Shown here: positions 49,005 to 58,157 of the stretch, piece after piece | How positions within the stretch are numbered: the first letter of the stretch is position 1 | Layout: each line of letters starts with the position of its first letter | Source of the DNA: Actinoallomurus vinaceus | Lineage (GTDB): Bacteria; Actinomycetota; Actinomycetes; Streptosporangiales; Streptosporangiaceae | Assembly (NCBI RefSeq): GCF_039542055.1 | Contig: NZ_BAABHK010000023.1 | Location: 58,823-122,822 of the forward strand | Direction: 5' to 3' | Length of the DNA stretch: 64,000 nt | Translations under genes and position numbers: made by a program | Notes under the pieces: generated by a model | What the model was told of the DNA's origin: nothing | The model's database searches: none | Seen by the model: only the letters and a program-made list of their open reading frames with translations

Positions 49005-49739
49005 TCACGGCTTCTGAGCAGCCGATCCGGCCGGCGCGGGAGTCTCGGACCCGCTCGCCGGGGGTGCGCCCTTCCGGCGGCCCGCCGCCAGATGGGCGTA
49101 CACGATCGTGTTGTCGAGGTAGCTGTGACCGTCGAAGTCGCCACCGCACGTGATCAGGCGGAGCCCGGCGAACCCGAGATCGCCGTAGACGCGTTGGGTC
49201 GGAAAGTGCTTCTTGGAGACCCGCTCGACCGAGTCGACGGTGAACGCCGCGACCACGCCGTCCGTACGGGTCACCTCGACGGTGTCGCCGGGACGCAGGC
49301 TGCCGAGCCGGAAGAAAACGGCCGGACCCTTCTTGCTGTCGACGTGGCCGACGAGCACGGCGGGTCCGCGCTCGCCCGGCGACGGGCCCTTGTCGTACCA
49401 GCCGGCCAGATGCGCGCGCGACAGCGGCGGCACCCCTACGGATCCGTCGCGGTCGAGGCCGACCCGGAGCAGGCGCGCATGGACCCCGATCTTCGGGACG
49501 TCCAAGCGGACCGGTACAGAGGCCCCGAGGGCGGGCTGCGCCGACGGATCGACCGCGGCGCCCGACCGGGCGGCATGCGAATCCGGTCGCGGCGGTCCTG
49601 GGCTCTCACACGCGTCGAACCACAGGACCGCCGCGCCCGCCGCGATCAACCCGGCGGCCGCCCCGCCGCGGAGACGGCCGCCACGTGATCGTGATGATCG
49701 GCTACGAGCGGGCACCGGTCCGGATCCGCCGGCGAGCAA
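49005..49739 (-). CDS. Class F sortase
   Basis: A 244-residue membrane-anchored transpeptidase. An Arg-rich start and one membrane segment (GGAAAGLIAAGAAVLWF) are followed by the sortase beta barrel. His is in VLVGHVDSKKGPAVFF, Cys in LRLITCGGDFD and Arg earlier in the sequence; the TCGG pattern is the class F form. Upstream it overlaps the 3' end of a cell-surface protein gene (stop at 49702), so this pair is probably enzyme and substrate. The start is uncertain (TTG 49739, or GTG near 49715). Confidence 0.83.
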   Translation of the reverse strand: MLAGGSGPVPARSRSSRSRGGRLRGGAAAGLIAAGAAVLWFDACESPGPPRPDSHAARSGAAVDPSAQPALGASVPVRLDVPKIGVHARLLRVGLDRDGSVGVPPLSRAHLAGWYDKGPSPGERGPAVLVGHVDSKKGPAVFFRLGSLRPGDTVEVTRTDGVVAAFTVDSVERVSKKHFPTQRVYGDLGFAGLRLITCGGDFDGHSYLDNTIVYAHLAAGRRKGAPPASGSETPAPAGSAAQKP

Positions 49740-50340
49740 GCAGCCCCGTGCCGCCCAGGATCAAGGAGAGCCCGGCGACACCCAGCGGCACGTTCGATCC
49801 CTGACCACCGCCGAACCCGGCGTGCACGGCCCCGGACGGGACCCTGCCCACCTGGGCGCGCATGTGCATGGGCCGCGCGTGCTCCGGCTTCGCCTTCTCC
49901 TGCTCTTCGGAGCAGCAGCCGCCTTCCTGGTCGTCAGCGGCGACGTGGTCACCATCGCCACAGTGCTCGCCCTCACAGCCCGAGTCGCCGAACGCGAAGG
50001 GACCGATGCCGTGGCCGTGGCGGTGGCGGTGGCGGAAGCCGCCACAGAAGTCACCGTCGCAGTGGTGCTGGCGGAGATCGCCGTCGCGGTCGCCGTCGCC
50101 GTCGCCGCCACCGTCGCCATCGCCGTCACCGTCGCCGTCCCGGCGGACCAGGGACACCTTGTGCGCACCCTCAGGGATCAGCGCCTGGTGGGCTCCCGTG
50201 TTAACGGCAACGTGCTGCACCCGCTGGTGCAGCGCCTCGTGAGCACCGGTGTGAGACGCCACGCCCAGAGCGGGTGAAGCCAGCCCGATCGTCAGTGCGG
50301 CCGCTGAAGCGGTTGTCAGGGTCAGGGTTTCGACCCTCAT
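49702..50340 (-). CDS. Exported Asp/Gly/His/Cys-rich surface protein
   Basis: A 212-residue secreted protein: signal peptide (1-26, SPALG), a run of Asp-Gly dipeptides (about 68-87), then a His-rich stretch (HRHRHGHG) and Cys/His motifs (HHCDGDFCGG, GCEGEHCGDGDH, GGCCSEE), which suggest metal binding. The C-terminus has a hydrophobic segment (VPLGVAGLSLILGGTGLLA) and an RRR stop-transfer tail, like a sortase substrate, but no LPxTG; GGGQGSN occupies that place. ATG after AAGGGGG. It overlaps the class F sortase gene. Confidence 0.72.
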   Translation of the reverse strand: MRVETLTLTTASAAALTIGLASPALGVASHTGAHEALHQRVQHVAVNTGAHQALIPEGAHKVSLVRRDGDGDGDGDGGGDGDGDRDGDLRQHHCDGDFCGGFRHRHRHGHGIGPFAFGDSGCEGEHCGDGDHVAADDQEGGCCSEEQEKAKPEHARPMHMRAQVGRVPSGAVHAGFGGGQGSNVPLGVAGLSLILGGTGLLARRRIRTGARS

Positions 50341-50837
50341 GAGTACCCCCTTGATGTCAGCGGCAGCCCGGACTGCTCCCTGGCTGCCGGCATCGCCACC
50401 GCCCCCCTCATTCCCCCATCGCGGACACCGCGACCAATGTCTCTATGCTCTTGATCAAATGATTACGGTGAGACCAGGACGCTTAGTACGATCGACCGCC
50501 CGGCCATTTCAGGAAAGACGGCGACAGGTCACCATCGGCCGAATTCAGCGAATTTCTCCTGACCTACGGAGATGCCTGTGACCTGCCAGGATGAGCCGGA
50601 TCCGGCGTTGGCCGGCGGTGGTCGCGACGGCTTCAGCCGCATCCGTGGCTTTTCGTACCCGATCGCGAGTCACGCCAGACAACGGGGCATAAGTGCCGAC
50701 GGGAAGGCCGTGCCGTAATCAGTCACCGATCCGATGAGCGGGGCAGGCGGCGAATCACATACAAGGCGGCAAATCGCCCCGGATTAGCCTTCTCGGTGGA
50801 TATACCGCGCCGATCGGCGACCGCCTCCCGCGTCCGC
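50341..50837. other. Intergenic stretch, nothing recognised
   Basis: About 500 bases between the surface-protein start (its promoter lies here) and the FUSC stop. It is AT-richer around 50440-50560. No open frame with a ribosome-binding site, repeat, tRNA or strong hairpin is seen. Confidence 0.4.
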
Positions 50838-52565
50838 TCACGCCGAAAGGCACTCCGGCGGGCACGGCCGCGTCGGCAGGTCCACGTCGAGCCGGTCCAC
50901 CTCGAGCCGGCGTCCCGCGGACTGCCGGTGTCCGAGCCGCCGTTCCCCGGACTCCGGGTCTCCGGCCTGCCGGTCTCGAGGCCTCCGGTGCCCGGCGTGC
51001 CCGTCCCCGAGCCGCCGCTCCCCGGCGTGCCGGCCCACGGCCGGCCGCTCCCCGGGCTGCCAACCCACGGCCTGTCGATTCCCGGCCGACCGGTCCACGG
51101 CCGACCGGTCCACGGCCGACTGGCCCACGAGCTGCCGGTCCTCGGACGGCCGGTCCACGAGCTGTCGCTCCCCGGCCGATCCGTCCACCAACTGCCGGTC
51201 CACGGCCGACCGGTCCACGAGCTGCCGGTCCCCAGCGTGCCGGTCCACGGCCCGCCGCTCCCCGGACGGCCGGTCCACCAGCGGCTGGTTTCCGGCGTGC
51301 CGGTCGATGGCCTGCGGCTCTCCGGCCGGCCCATCGCCAGGCCTCCGGTCAGCGGCCTTCCGCTTCCGGGGCTGCCGGTCGGCAGGCCGCCGGTCCGCAG
51401 GCCGCCGCCTGCGCCGCGACGGGCGCCGGCGCGGCCAGCGCTCGCGCTGCCGGGCCCGGTGCTCGACGCGGAGCTGGTCGATGAGCCGGTGCAGGTGGAC
51501 GAGCAGGGCACCGCGGAGCGCCCACTCGACCGCGTCGTCGACGGGAAGGTTCTGGAGGATCCCCGCGATGTCGTCCCGATGCCGCTCGGCCGCCGCCAGC
51601 GCCCTCCGGAGCTCCTTCTCCGCGTAATCCGGATCGCCGGCCACCTCGCAGCGGACCATGTGACCGTAGGCCCGGATCGCGTCCGCGAGGTCGTCCAGGA
51701 CGGCGGCGAGCACCTCGTGCCCGTGCTGCCCGTACACCGGGTCACCGGCCCGCATCCCGTCCACGACGGCGCGGGCGAGCCCCCGCAGGTAGACCTGGAA
51801 GTGCTCCAGCGACTCCAGGCCAGTGCTCAGCGCGACGCCGGCGTGTACGAGACCGACCGCCCGGGGGTTGAGCTTGATGCTGTCCTCGGCGTCCTCGAGG
51901 GCCCGGCGCACCCGGCCGATCTCCCGACCGAGTTCCCGGGACCGCCGGAGCCAGTCGCACGCCTGGTCGCGGGACGGTTCGCCGCGCAGTCCCACCGCCA
52001 TCCGGTCGAGCACGTCGGCCATCCGCCGGCTCAGGTCCTGAACCGCCTCCTCCGCCGGCTGGACGCGTAGCGGGGACAGGATGAGGCCGGCGATCAGCCC
52101 GGTGCCCGCCCCGATGAGGGTCTCGACCACCCGGTCGGCGGCGTTGAAGTTGCTGGGCAGGGACAGGATCAGCATCGCGCTGATCGCCACCTCCAGCACT
52201 TGGTCGCCGAGGCGCAGCGCGAATCCGAGAAGCAGCGCCGACGCGATGGCCATGCCGAGGCTCCACCAGGTGAAGCCGACGACCTTGGCGAGCAGGACGG
52301 CGATCAGCACGCCGCCGACGACGCTGCCGATGCGCTGGACGGCGATGCGCACCGTCCGGTACAGCGTGACCTGCAGGACGAGGAGGGCCGTCAGCGGGGC
52401 CAGGGTCGGCCGGGCGCTCGTCATGGGGAGCACGCAGGCGACGAGGTAGGCGGCGACGGCCGTCGTCGTGAGCCGGGCGACCAGCGCCGTCTGCGGCTGT
52501 GCCTGGCGGCGGACGAGGTTGAAGGGTTGGACGACGCGTGCGGGAACGACAGTGGCGATGCTCAT
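50838..52565 (-). CDS. FUSC-family membrane protein with long Arg-rich repeat tail
   Basis: A 575-residue protein. Residues 20-165 hold five or six membrane segments of the FUSC/aromatic-acid-exporter (YccS/AaeB-like) type, with PLTALLVLQVTLYRT and GGVLIAVLLAKVVGF. The cytoplasmic helical domain follows (about 175-375). From about 385 to 560 the chain is a tandem five-residue repeat, approximately (D/E/G)R-x-x-(V/G), for example DRHAG, ERRAV, DRQLV, DRSAV, with about 30 units. The DNA there is a 15-bp repeat that keeps the frame. FUSC proteins export small aromatic acids; the tail's role is unknown. The ribosome-binding site is weak. Confidence 0.78.
   Translation of the reverse strand: MSIATVVPARVVQPFNLVRRQAQPQTALVARLTTTAVAAYLVACVLPMTSARPTLAPLTALLVLQVTLYRTVRIAVQRIGSVVGGVLIAVLLAKVVGFTWWSLGMAIASALLLGFALRLGDQVLEVAISAMLILSLPSNFNAADRVVETLIGAGTGLIAGLILSPLRVQPAEEAVQDLSRRMADVLDRMAVGLRGEPSRDQACDWLRRSRELGREIGRVRRALEDAEDSIKLNPRAVGLVHAGVALSTGLESLEHFQVYLRGLARAVVDGMRAGDPVYGQHGHEVLAAVLDDLADAIRAYGHMVRCEVAGDPDYAEKELRRALAAAERHRDDIAGILQNLPVDDAVEWALRGALLVHLHRLIDQLRVEHRARQRERWPRRRPSRRRRRPADRRPADRQPRKRKAADRRPGDGPAGEPQAIDRHAGNQPLVDRPSGERRAVDRHAGDRQLVDRSAVDRQLVDGSAGERQLVDRPSEDRQLVGQSAVDRSAVDRSAGNRQAVGWQPGERPAVGRHAGERRLGDGHAGHRRPRDRQAGDPESGERRLGHRQSAGRRLEVDRLDVDLPTRPCPPECLSA
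50903..51398. repeat. In-frame 15-bp tandem repeat array
   Basis: Plus-strand units such as CCGGTCCACGAGCTG and CGACCGGTCCACGGC recur about 30 times with a 15-bp period and drift in sequence. They encode the Arg-rich five-residue repeats of the FUSC protein tail on the minus strand. There are no unique spacers, so this is not CRISPR-like. Confidence 0.75.
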
Positions 52566-52809
52566 GAGGGAATCGACTCAGGGTGGGGGTCGAAGACAGG
52601 GGACAGACGACCGGAGGCAGCGGACCGTCGAAGGTCACAAGGGGTACCGGCCGAGAGACGACCCGGGGCCGTCGGGCGCGCCCGAGAGGCCGGGCCGCGC
52701 CTGCCCGGGGATCCCGGGCACGTAGGGTTTCATCGCGTACGGCCGTGCGGATATTCCAGGGGGTCGCCGGGTTTACCGAAGAGAGCCGTCTGATCTACCA
52801 AAGAGAGGT

Positions 52810-53682
52810 TCAGCGAAGAGACGCGAGCCCTGCGCGGGCGGCGGCGATCGCGTTGGTCAGACAGCGCTGCTGGCTCGCGGACCGGTCGCTGTCCGCCGGT
52901 TGCTCCTCGGTGTACTGCACCCGCAGGACGACGTTGCGGTATCGCACGGTGGCCTCGCCCACCGCGATCCGGACGTCCCGGTCGATCCAGTATCGCTCGA
53001 ACGCCGCGTCGCCGAGGCCGCCGATCCGGCGCAGCGAACTCGTGTCGGCGGTCAGGTCCTTCTCCGCCTGCTTCCACTGCGCCTCGAACGACCAGATCGT
53101 CATCCCGGTGGCCTGATCGTGCATGTACTTGGGCAGGAAGGCCCGCGCGTCGACCTGCACGGCGCGGAAGGCGCGCCCCTTTGTGAATGAGTACTTGCAT
53201 AGGCCGGCCGTCTCGGCGCCCATCCTGTCGATCTTCGGCGTGGTCGTAGGGACCAGCCGCCGTACGGTGTCGGCGGGCAGGATCGCGCACGCGGACGGCA
53301 GAGTCGCGAACACCGGCGGCTGCGCCACCCTGCGCGGCGTGTCGGCCGCCCGGGACCCGGTCGTGGCCGGATGCGACCGTGACGGCGACGCCTCCGGCCG
53401 GCCACCCCAGCGGCCGAACACGAAGACGGCGGCGGCCGCCAGGCCCACCGCCACCACGACGAACGCGGTGACCACGAGGCCGGTCGTACGCGGCCGGCGG
53501 CTCTTGGTCCTCGGCGCCTCCGGGGGTGAGTACACCCTGTGGAACGGCTCCGGTAGCCGCGGCAGTCCCAATCCCTCTCCCCACTCCTGCTCCCCGGACG
53601 GCCCGGGATGTCGGCTCGATGCGACCGTAACCGGCGATTCCCTCCCGAAACCAGATCCATACGCGTCTGGCAAGCGTGTCAT
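52810..53682 (-). CDS. Membrane-anchored hypothetical protein (DUF3558-like)
   Basis: A 290-residue protein with a Pro-rich cytoplasmic N-terminus (about 1-75), one membrane segment (LVVTAFVVVAVGLAAAAVFVF) and an external domain of about 190 residues. The external domain has two Cys (LPSACAILPADTVRRLVP and AGLCKYSF) in the arrangement of actinobacterial DUF3558-type surface proteins, and a third Cys near the end (QRCLTNAI). The ATG at 53682 follows GGGGAGGGG. Function unknown; likely envelope-associated. Confidence 0.72.
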   Translation of the reverse strand: MTRLPDAYGSGFGRESPVTVASSRHPGPSGEQEWGEGLGLPRLPEPFHRVYSPPEAPRTKSRRPRTTGLVVTAFVVVAVGLAAAAVFVFGRWGGRPEASPSRSHPATTGSRAADTPRRVAQPPVFATLPSACAILPADTVRRLVPTTTPKIDRMGAETAGLCKYSFTKGRAFRAVQVDARAFLPKYMHDQATGMTIWSFEAQWKQAEKDLTADTSSLRRIGGLGDAAFERYWIDRDVRIAVGEATVRYRNVVLRVQYTEEQPADSDRSASQQRCLTNAIAAARAGLASLR

Positions 53683-54041
53683 GGTCGCGTGCCCCTCCCC
53701 ATTCGCCGCAGCCCCCTGCTCGCTCGCCACGCGCTCACGGTCGCGCTCCCCTCCCCACCCGCTCCGCGGCCGGCTCGTCCCTCACCGACCACGTGCTGGT
53801 CTCCAACCCCCTGTCCGGGGGCCCACCCCCAGCCTCCTGCTCGCTCGTCGGCTCGCTGCGCTCACGGTCGCGCTCCCCTCACCGACCGCTCCGCTCGCTC
53901 GTCGGCTCGCTGCTCCATGCCATGGCGCTCCTCGCCTCCTCCGGTCGCCGACACCGGAAACCGGTACCTCCGCCTTCGCCGGCCGCCGGTGCCTCCAGGA
54001 CGGGCTCACCCGATTGTCGGTCGCAGGAGTCAGAATGGAAT
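53683..54041. other. Repeat-rich gap upstream of DNA ligase
   Basis: No gene. Degenerate direct repeats containing CTGCTCGCTCG and GCTCACGGTCGCGCTCCCCTC occur at about 53717-53755 and 53840-53878, with further CTCGCTCGTCGGCTCGCTGC copies up to 53910. The region holds promoters for the flanking divergent genes. Confidence 0.45.
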
Positions 54042-55571
54042 GTGCTGTTGAGCGAGATCACCGAGACCTCACAGGCCGTGGCCGCGACCTCCGGGCGCCG
54101 GGCGAAGATCGAGCTGCTCGCCGCCTGCCTGCGTGACGCCGGCCCGGTCGAGACCGCGATCGCGGTGGCCTACCTCTCCGGTGAGCTGCCACAACGCCAG
54201 ATCGGCGTCGGCTGGGCGGCGCTTCGCGACCGGCCGTCCGCGGCGGCGGAGGCGACCCTGACCGTCGCCGAGGTCGACGCCGCGTTCACCGCGATCGGCG
54301 CCGTCTCGGGTAAGGGTTCCGTCACCGCCCGGCGACATCTGGTGGGTGAATTGTTCTCCCGTGCGACGGCCTCCGAGCAGAGCTTCCTCCTCCGCCTGCT
54401 GTCCGGTGAGCTTCGGCAGGGCGCTCTCGACGGTGTGATGGCCGACGCCATCGCGGCCGCCGCCGACGTGCCCGCCGTCGAGGTGCGCCGGGCCGTGATG
54501 TTCCGCGGTTCGCTCGGCGCGGTCGCCGCGGCCGCGCTGTCCGAGGGCAGCGCCGGGCTTCGCGCGTTCGGGCTGGAGGTCGGGCGCCCGGTCAAGCCGA
54601 TGCTCGCCGCCAGCGCGCCGTCCATCGAGGCGGCGCTGGAGAAGGTGAGCCCCGCGGCCGTCGAGTGGAAGCTCGACGGCATCCGGGTCCAGGCGCACGT
54701 GTCCGAGGGCGAGGTCCGCCTGTTCACCCGCACCCTGGACGACATCACCACCCGGCTGCCCGAGACCGTCACCGCCCTAGGCGCGCTGCCCGTACGGACG
54801 GCCGTCTTCGACGGTGAGCTGATCGCGCTGGACGACGACGGCCGTCCCCACCCGTTCCAGGTCACCTCCGCCCGCGTCGCCAGCCACGGCGTGCGGCCGG
54901 GCTCCGAGCAGGCCGTACCGCTGTCGGTGTTCCTGTTCGACGTGCTCCACCTCGACGGCGAGGATCTGATCGACCTGCCGGGCGAGAAGCGCAACGAGGC
55001 TCTCGCCCGCGTCGTCCCCGAGCCGCTGCGCATGCCGCGGATCGTCACGGCGTCCGTCGACGAGGCCGGCGCGTTCTTCCGCGACGCTCTGGCCCACGGC
55101 CACGAGGGCGTGCTGGTCAAGTCGCTCGACACCCCCTACACCGCCGGCCGTCGCGGCGCCGGGTGGATCAAGGTGAAGCCCCGCCACACGCTGGACCTGG
55201 TCGTCCTGGCCGTCGAATGGGGTCACGGCCGCCGCCGCGGGAAGCTGTCCAACCTGCACCTCGGCGCACGCGACCCCGAGACCGGCGGGTTCGTGATGCT
55301 GGGCAAGACGTTCAAGGGCCTGACCGACGAGATGCTCGCCTGGCAGACGGAGCGCCTGCTCGCGCTGGAGTCGCATCGCGACGACTTCACCGTCTACGTA
55401 CGGCCCGAGCTCGTCGTCGAGATCGCCTTCGACGGCGTGCAGCGCAGCCCGCGGTATCCCGGCGGGATGGCGCTGCGGTTCGCCCGGGTGCTCCGTTACC
55501 GGCCGGACAAGTCCGCTGCCGAGGCCGACACGGTCGACAGCGTGCGCACCATCGCCGGCTTCCCCTCCTGA
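54042..55571 (+). CDS. ligB: ATP-dependent DNA ligase
   Basis: Seals nicks in DNA with ATP. The 509-residue protein has the size and order of mycobacterial LigB: N-terminal helical DNA-binding domain (about 1-190: LLSEITETSQAVAATSGRRAKI), nucleotidyltransferase domain with the adenylated Lys in EWKLDGIRVQ, motif III FDGELIAL, motif IV EGVLVKS, motif V WIKVKP, and C-terminal OB domain. GTG 54042 follows AGGAG and gives the standard length; a longer frame upstream is spurious. The replicative NAD-dependent ligase must be elsewhere. Confidence 0.92.
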   Translation: MLLSEITETSQAVAATSGRRAKIELLAACLRDAGPVETAIAVAYLSGELPQRQIGVGWAALRDRPSAAAEATLTVAEVDAAFTAIGAVSGKGSVTARRHLVGELFSRATASEQSFLLRLLSGELRQGALDGVMADAIAAAADVPAVEVRRAVMFRGSLGAVAAAALSEGSAGLRAFGLEVGRPVKPMLAASAPSIEAALEKVSPAAVEWKLDGIRVQAHVSEGEVRLFTRTLDDITTRLPETVTALGALPVRTAVFDGELIALDDDGRPHPFQVTSARVASHGVRPGSEQAVPLSVFLFDVLHLDGEDLIDLPGEKRNEALARVVPEPLRMPRIVTASVDEAGAFFRDALAHGHEGVLVKSLDTPYTAGRRGAGWIKVKPRHTLDLVVLAVEWGHGRRRGKLSNLHLGARDPETGGFVMLGKTFKGLTDEMLAWQTERLLALESHRDDFTVYVRPELVVEIAFDGVQRSPRYPGGMALRFARVLRYRPDKSAAEADTVDSVRTIAGFPS

Positions 55572-55577
55572 CCGCCC

Positions 55578-56414
55578 CTACGGGGTGCCGCCGCGGTCCA
55601 GGCGGCGGCGCGAACCCACGGACCGCTCGTGGGAGATCAGATCGTGGCGGCCGGCGATGAACTCCTGCACCCAGATCTTGGCGCGGATCATCGGGCGGCG
55701 GATGCGCTGCTCACGGCGGAGCGCCCGGCGGAACTTCCGCGTGCCCGGCCGGTACCTCCACCGGGCCCAGGGCGAGCCCGGGCGGGCCAGCCGGAAGGCG
55801 CTGAAGACGAGGACGACCGGCACGAACAGGCCGAACAGCCCCGTCCAGATCTTGCCCTTGAACAGCGTGACGATCGCCAGCGCCAGGTTGGCCATGATGT
55901 TGGTGAGGACGACGAGGAAGACGTCGACGGGGACGGTGGCGTTCGGCCGCAGATCGTGGACGTCGCTGAGGCCGATCGGGCGGACGCCGACCAGGATCAG
56001 GCCCGTGACCGCGATCGCGATGAACACCGCGTCGACGGAGGCGCGCCCCTCCTCCATCCAGTAGACGTCGCGCAGATGCAGGATCAGCGCGAACTCGTCG
56101 AGGACCAGCGCGGCACCCACCCCGAACACCGAGGCCGCGCCGGCGTACCACGTCGTATAGGTGTCCGGGATGGACAGCCCGGCGACGCCCCCGATCAGCA
56201 TCAGCACCACGCCGAACACCACGTGGTGGATGTGCAGGTCACCGACCTCGACGTTCTTGAACCACCAGCGCACCTTGGCGCGGATCAGGCGCACGTTGAT
56301 GCGCACGACGACGAACGTGACGATGAACGCCACGAAGAAGCAGAACAGCGGCAGCCGCCCCGTCTGGACGATGCGCTCGCTGAGAAATCCCTCCACTTTG
56401 GCCCCCGACGTCAT
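55578..56414 (-). CDS. Integral membrane protein of unknown function
   Basis: A 278-residue protein with about six membrane segments. A conserved-looking loop VEVGDLHIHHVVFG and LVLDEFALILHL lie between segments, giving His/Asp/Glu residues inside the membrane region, and the C-terminus is a long basic tail (RRALRREQRIRRPMIRAK). I know this arrangement from uncharacterised actinomycete membrane proteins but not a function. It is convergent with the ligase gene (six bases between stops). Confidence 0.75.
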   Translation of the reverse strand: MTSGAKVEGFLSERIVQTGRLPLFCFFVAFIVTFVVVRINVRLIRAKVRWWFKNVEVGDLHIHHVVFGVVLMLIGGVAGLSIPDTYTTWYAGAASVFGVGAALVLDEFALILHLRDVYWMEEGRASVDAVFIAIAVTGLILVGVRPIGLSDVHDLRPNATVPVDVFLVVLTNIMANLALAIVTLFKGKIWTGLFGLFVPVVLVFSAFRLARPGSPWARWRYRPGTRKFRRALRREQRIRRPMIRAKIWVQEFIAGRHDLISHERSVGSRRRLDRGGTP

Positions 56415-56496
56415 ACGTCCTCATCATGACCCATTCCGGTCGGCCATAACGCTTGGCGTCGGGGGCGCCGCCCGGTTCGGGAGGCTACAGGCGGCG

Positions 56497-57795
56497 TCAG
56501 CCGTTGAGGCGTACCGGATTCACGAGATCGGCGTAGATCAGCAGGGCGCCCATCGTGATGATCACCACGGCCATGGCGTACGTCAGCGGGAGCGCCTTGG
56601 CCACGTCGACGTGGCCCGGGTCCGGCCGGCGGGTGATCCGGGCGATGCCCTTCTTCAGCGCCTCCCACAGCGCGCCCGCGATGTGCCCGCCGTCCAGCGG
56701 CAGCAGCGGCACCAGGTTGAACATGCCCACCGCGAAGTTGACCGTGCCGAGCATCATGAGGAAGAACGCGAGCTTGTCCAGCCCCGGCTCCTTCGACGCG
56801 GCGATCTCCCCGCCGATCCGGCTGGCCCCGACGACGCCGATGGGGCCGTTCGGGTCGCGTTTCTTGTCGCTGAAGGCGGCGTTCCAGACGCCGACCATCT
56901 TCTTCGGCATGTTGACCAGGGAGCCGACGGTGCGCTTCGTCAGGTCGGTCATCGTGCTGACGACCACGCCCGGCCCCTGGCGTTCGCGGGCGCTCGTCGG
57001 GCTGATCCCGAGGAACCCGACGGTCTCGGTCTTGTCCGGGTCGGTCAGCGACTGCATCTGGTTGGTGGTGACGGGAACGCTCAGCGAGACGTCCTCGGCG
57101 CCCCGGTGGACCACGACCGGCACCGTACGCCCGCCGGACGCCCGGATCAGGCCCTGCAACTGCTGGTACGAGTGGATCTTGTGGCCTTCGTAGGAGACGA
57201 TCCGGTCCCCGGCCTGTAGCCCCGCCTTGACGGCGGGCGTCACCGGGTCGCCGGCCCGGCAGTCGCGGCCCGCCTGCGCGGCCGGGATCGTGCACTTCGA
57301 CACCGACGCGATCACCGGCTGCAGCGTCGACACGCCGATCCCCATGACGACGATGCTGATGAACACGAACGCCAGCAGCAGGTTCATGAACGGCCCGGCG
57401 AACATGATGATGACCTTCTGCCACCACTTCTTGCGGTAGAAGACGCGGTCCTCGTCGCCCGGCCCGACCTCTTCCAGGGCGGCGCCGCGCGCCGACTCGA
57501 TGAGCCCCTGGAACGGCCCGGTGGACGACTGGCGGACCGTGCCCGGCTCGTCGCCCTTCCGCGGCGGCAGCATCCCGATCATGCGGATGTACCCGCCCAG
57601 CGGGATCCACTTGACGCCGTACTCGGTCTCGCCCTTGCGCCGGGACCACAGGGTGGGCCCGAAGCCGACCATGAACTGCGGGACACGGACGCCGAAGAGC
57701 TTCGCGAAGGACATGTGGCCCAGCTCGTGCAGGGCGATCGAGGCGAGCAGCCCGAGGAAGAAGACGACGATGCCCACCACGAAAAGCACGCTCAT
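56497..57795 (-). CDS. rip1: Site-2 protease, M50 family (Rip1-like)
   Basis: An intramembrane zinc metalloprotease of about 432 residues that cuts membrane-bound anti-sigma factors in relatives. Zinc ligands: HELGH in the first membrane segment (SIALHELGHMSFAKLFG) and the LDGG motif in the third (LVPLLPLDGGHIAG). A PDZ domain lies between (about 190-290: VKAGLQAGDRIVSYEGHKI). In mycobacteria rip1 sits between dxr and ispG; neither is here. Start ATG 57795, or GTG 57804 right after GAGGAG. Confidence 0.9.
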   Translation of the reverse strand: MSVLFVVGIVVFFLGLLASIALHELGHMSFAKLFGVRVPQFMVGFGPTLWSRRKGETEYGVKWIPLGGYIRMIGMLPPRKGDEPGTVRQSSTGPFQGLIESARGAALEEVGPGDEDRVFYRKKWWQKVIIMFAGPFMNLLLAFVFISIVVMGIGVSTLQPVIASVSKCTIPAAQAGRDCRAGDPVTPAVKAGLQAGDRIVSYEGHKIHSYQQLQGLIRASGGRTVPVVVHRGAEDVSLSVPVTTNQMQSLTDPDKTETVGFLGISPTSARERQGPGVVVSTMTDLTKRTVGSLVNMPKKMVGVWNAAFSDKKRDPNGPIGVVGASRIGGEIAASKEPGLDKLAFFLMMLGTVNFAVGMFNLVPLLPLDGGHIAGALWEALKKGIARITRRPDPGHVDVAKALPLTYAMAVVIITMGALLIYADLVNPVRLNG

Positions 57796-58071
57796 TGCCC
57801 GCACACGCTCCTCACCCGTCGGGCCGCCGGCGTCCGCCGGACGCCACGCGACCTGGCCGCTCCGCTCGCCGTGCCGCGCACGCTCACCGAAGGCCTCCGA
57901 GATCTCGACCGGTCAAGCGTATGCCGAAAACCAGCGCTCCATGGCCGCGAGCGCTCCTGCGGGCCGTCTCCGCTCGGCTCGGCGATCCTTACCCCGGCGG
58001 TCACCCCGCCCGCCCGGCGGGCGGAGCCCTTCGGTGAACGCCGCGGGAACGCCGGGCCGCGCCCGGACATT
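57796..58071. other. Intergenic stretch upstream of rip
   Basis: Holds the rip promoter region. No gene, RNA or repeat recognised. The isoprenoid gene dxr, which usually precedes rip in actinobacteria, is not present even as a fragment. Confidence 0.4.
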
Positions 58072-58144
58072 CCGGGCGAGCCAGATGGCTCGCCCGGCTT
58101 CCGAGCCTTCCGTACGGGGCCCGCTGAGCCCGGGTCCCGTACGG
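58072..58144 (-). terminator. Two hairpins after the alginate-lyase-family gene
   Basis: CCGGGCGAGCC (58072-58082) pairs with GGCTCGCCCGG (58087-58097); CCGTACGGG (58110-58118) pairs with CCCGTACGG (58136-58144). Both lie within 90 bases beyond the stop of the minus-strand gene at 58158. Confidence 0.72.
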
Positions 58145-58157
58145 CCGGGGCTGTCGG

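Noticed and set aside
49862..50242. Plus-strand frame over the Asp-Gly repeat region
   Set aside because: Trp/Arg/Pro repeats are the complement of the Asp-Gly codons; no ribosome-binding site.
50903..51398. Repeat array considered as CRISPR
   Set aside because: Units are 15 bp, contiguous without unique spacers, and keep the reading frame of the FUSC gene.
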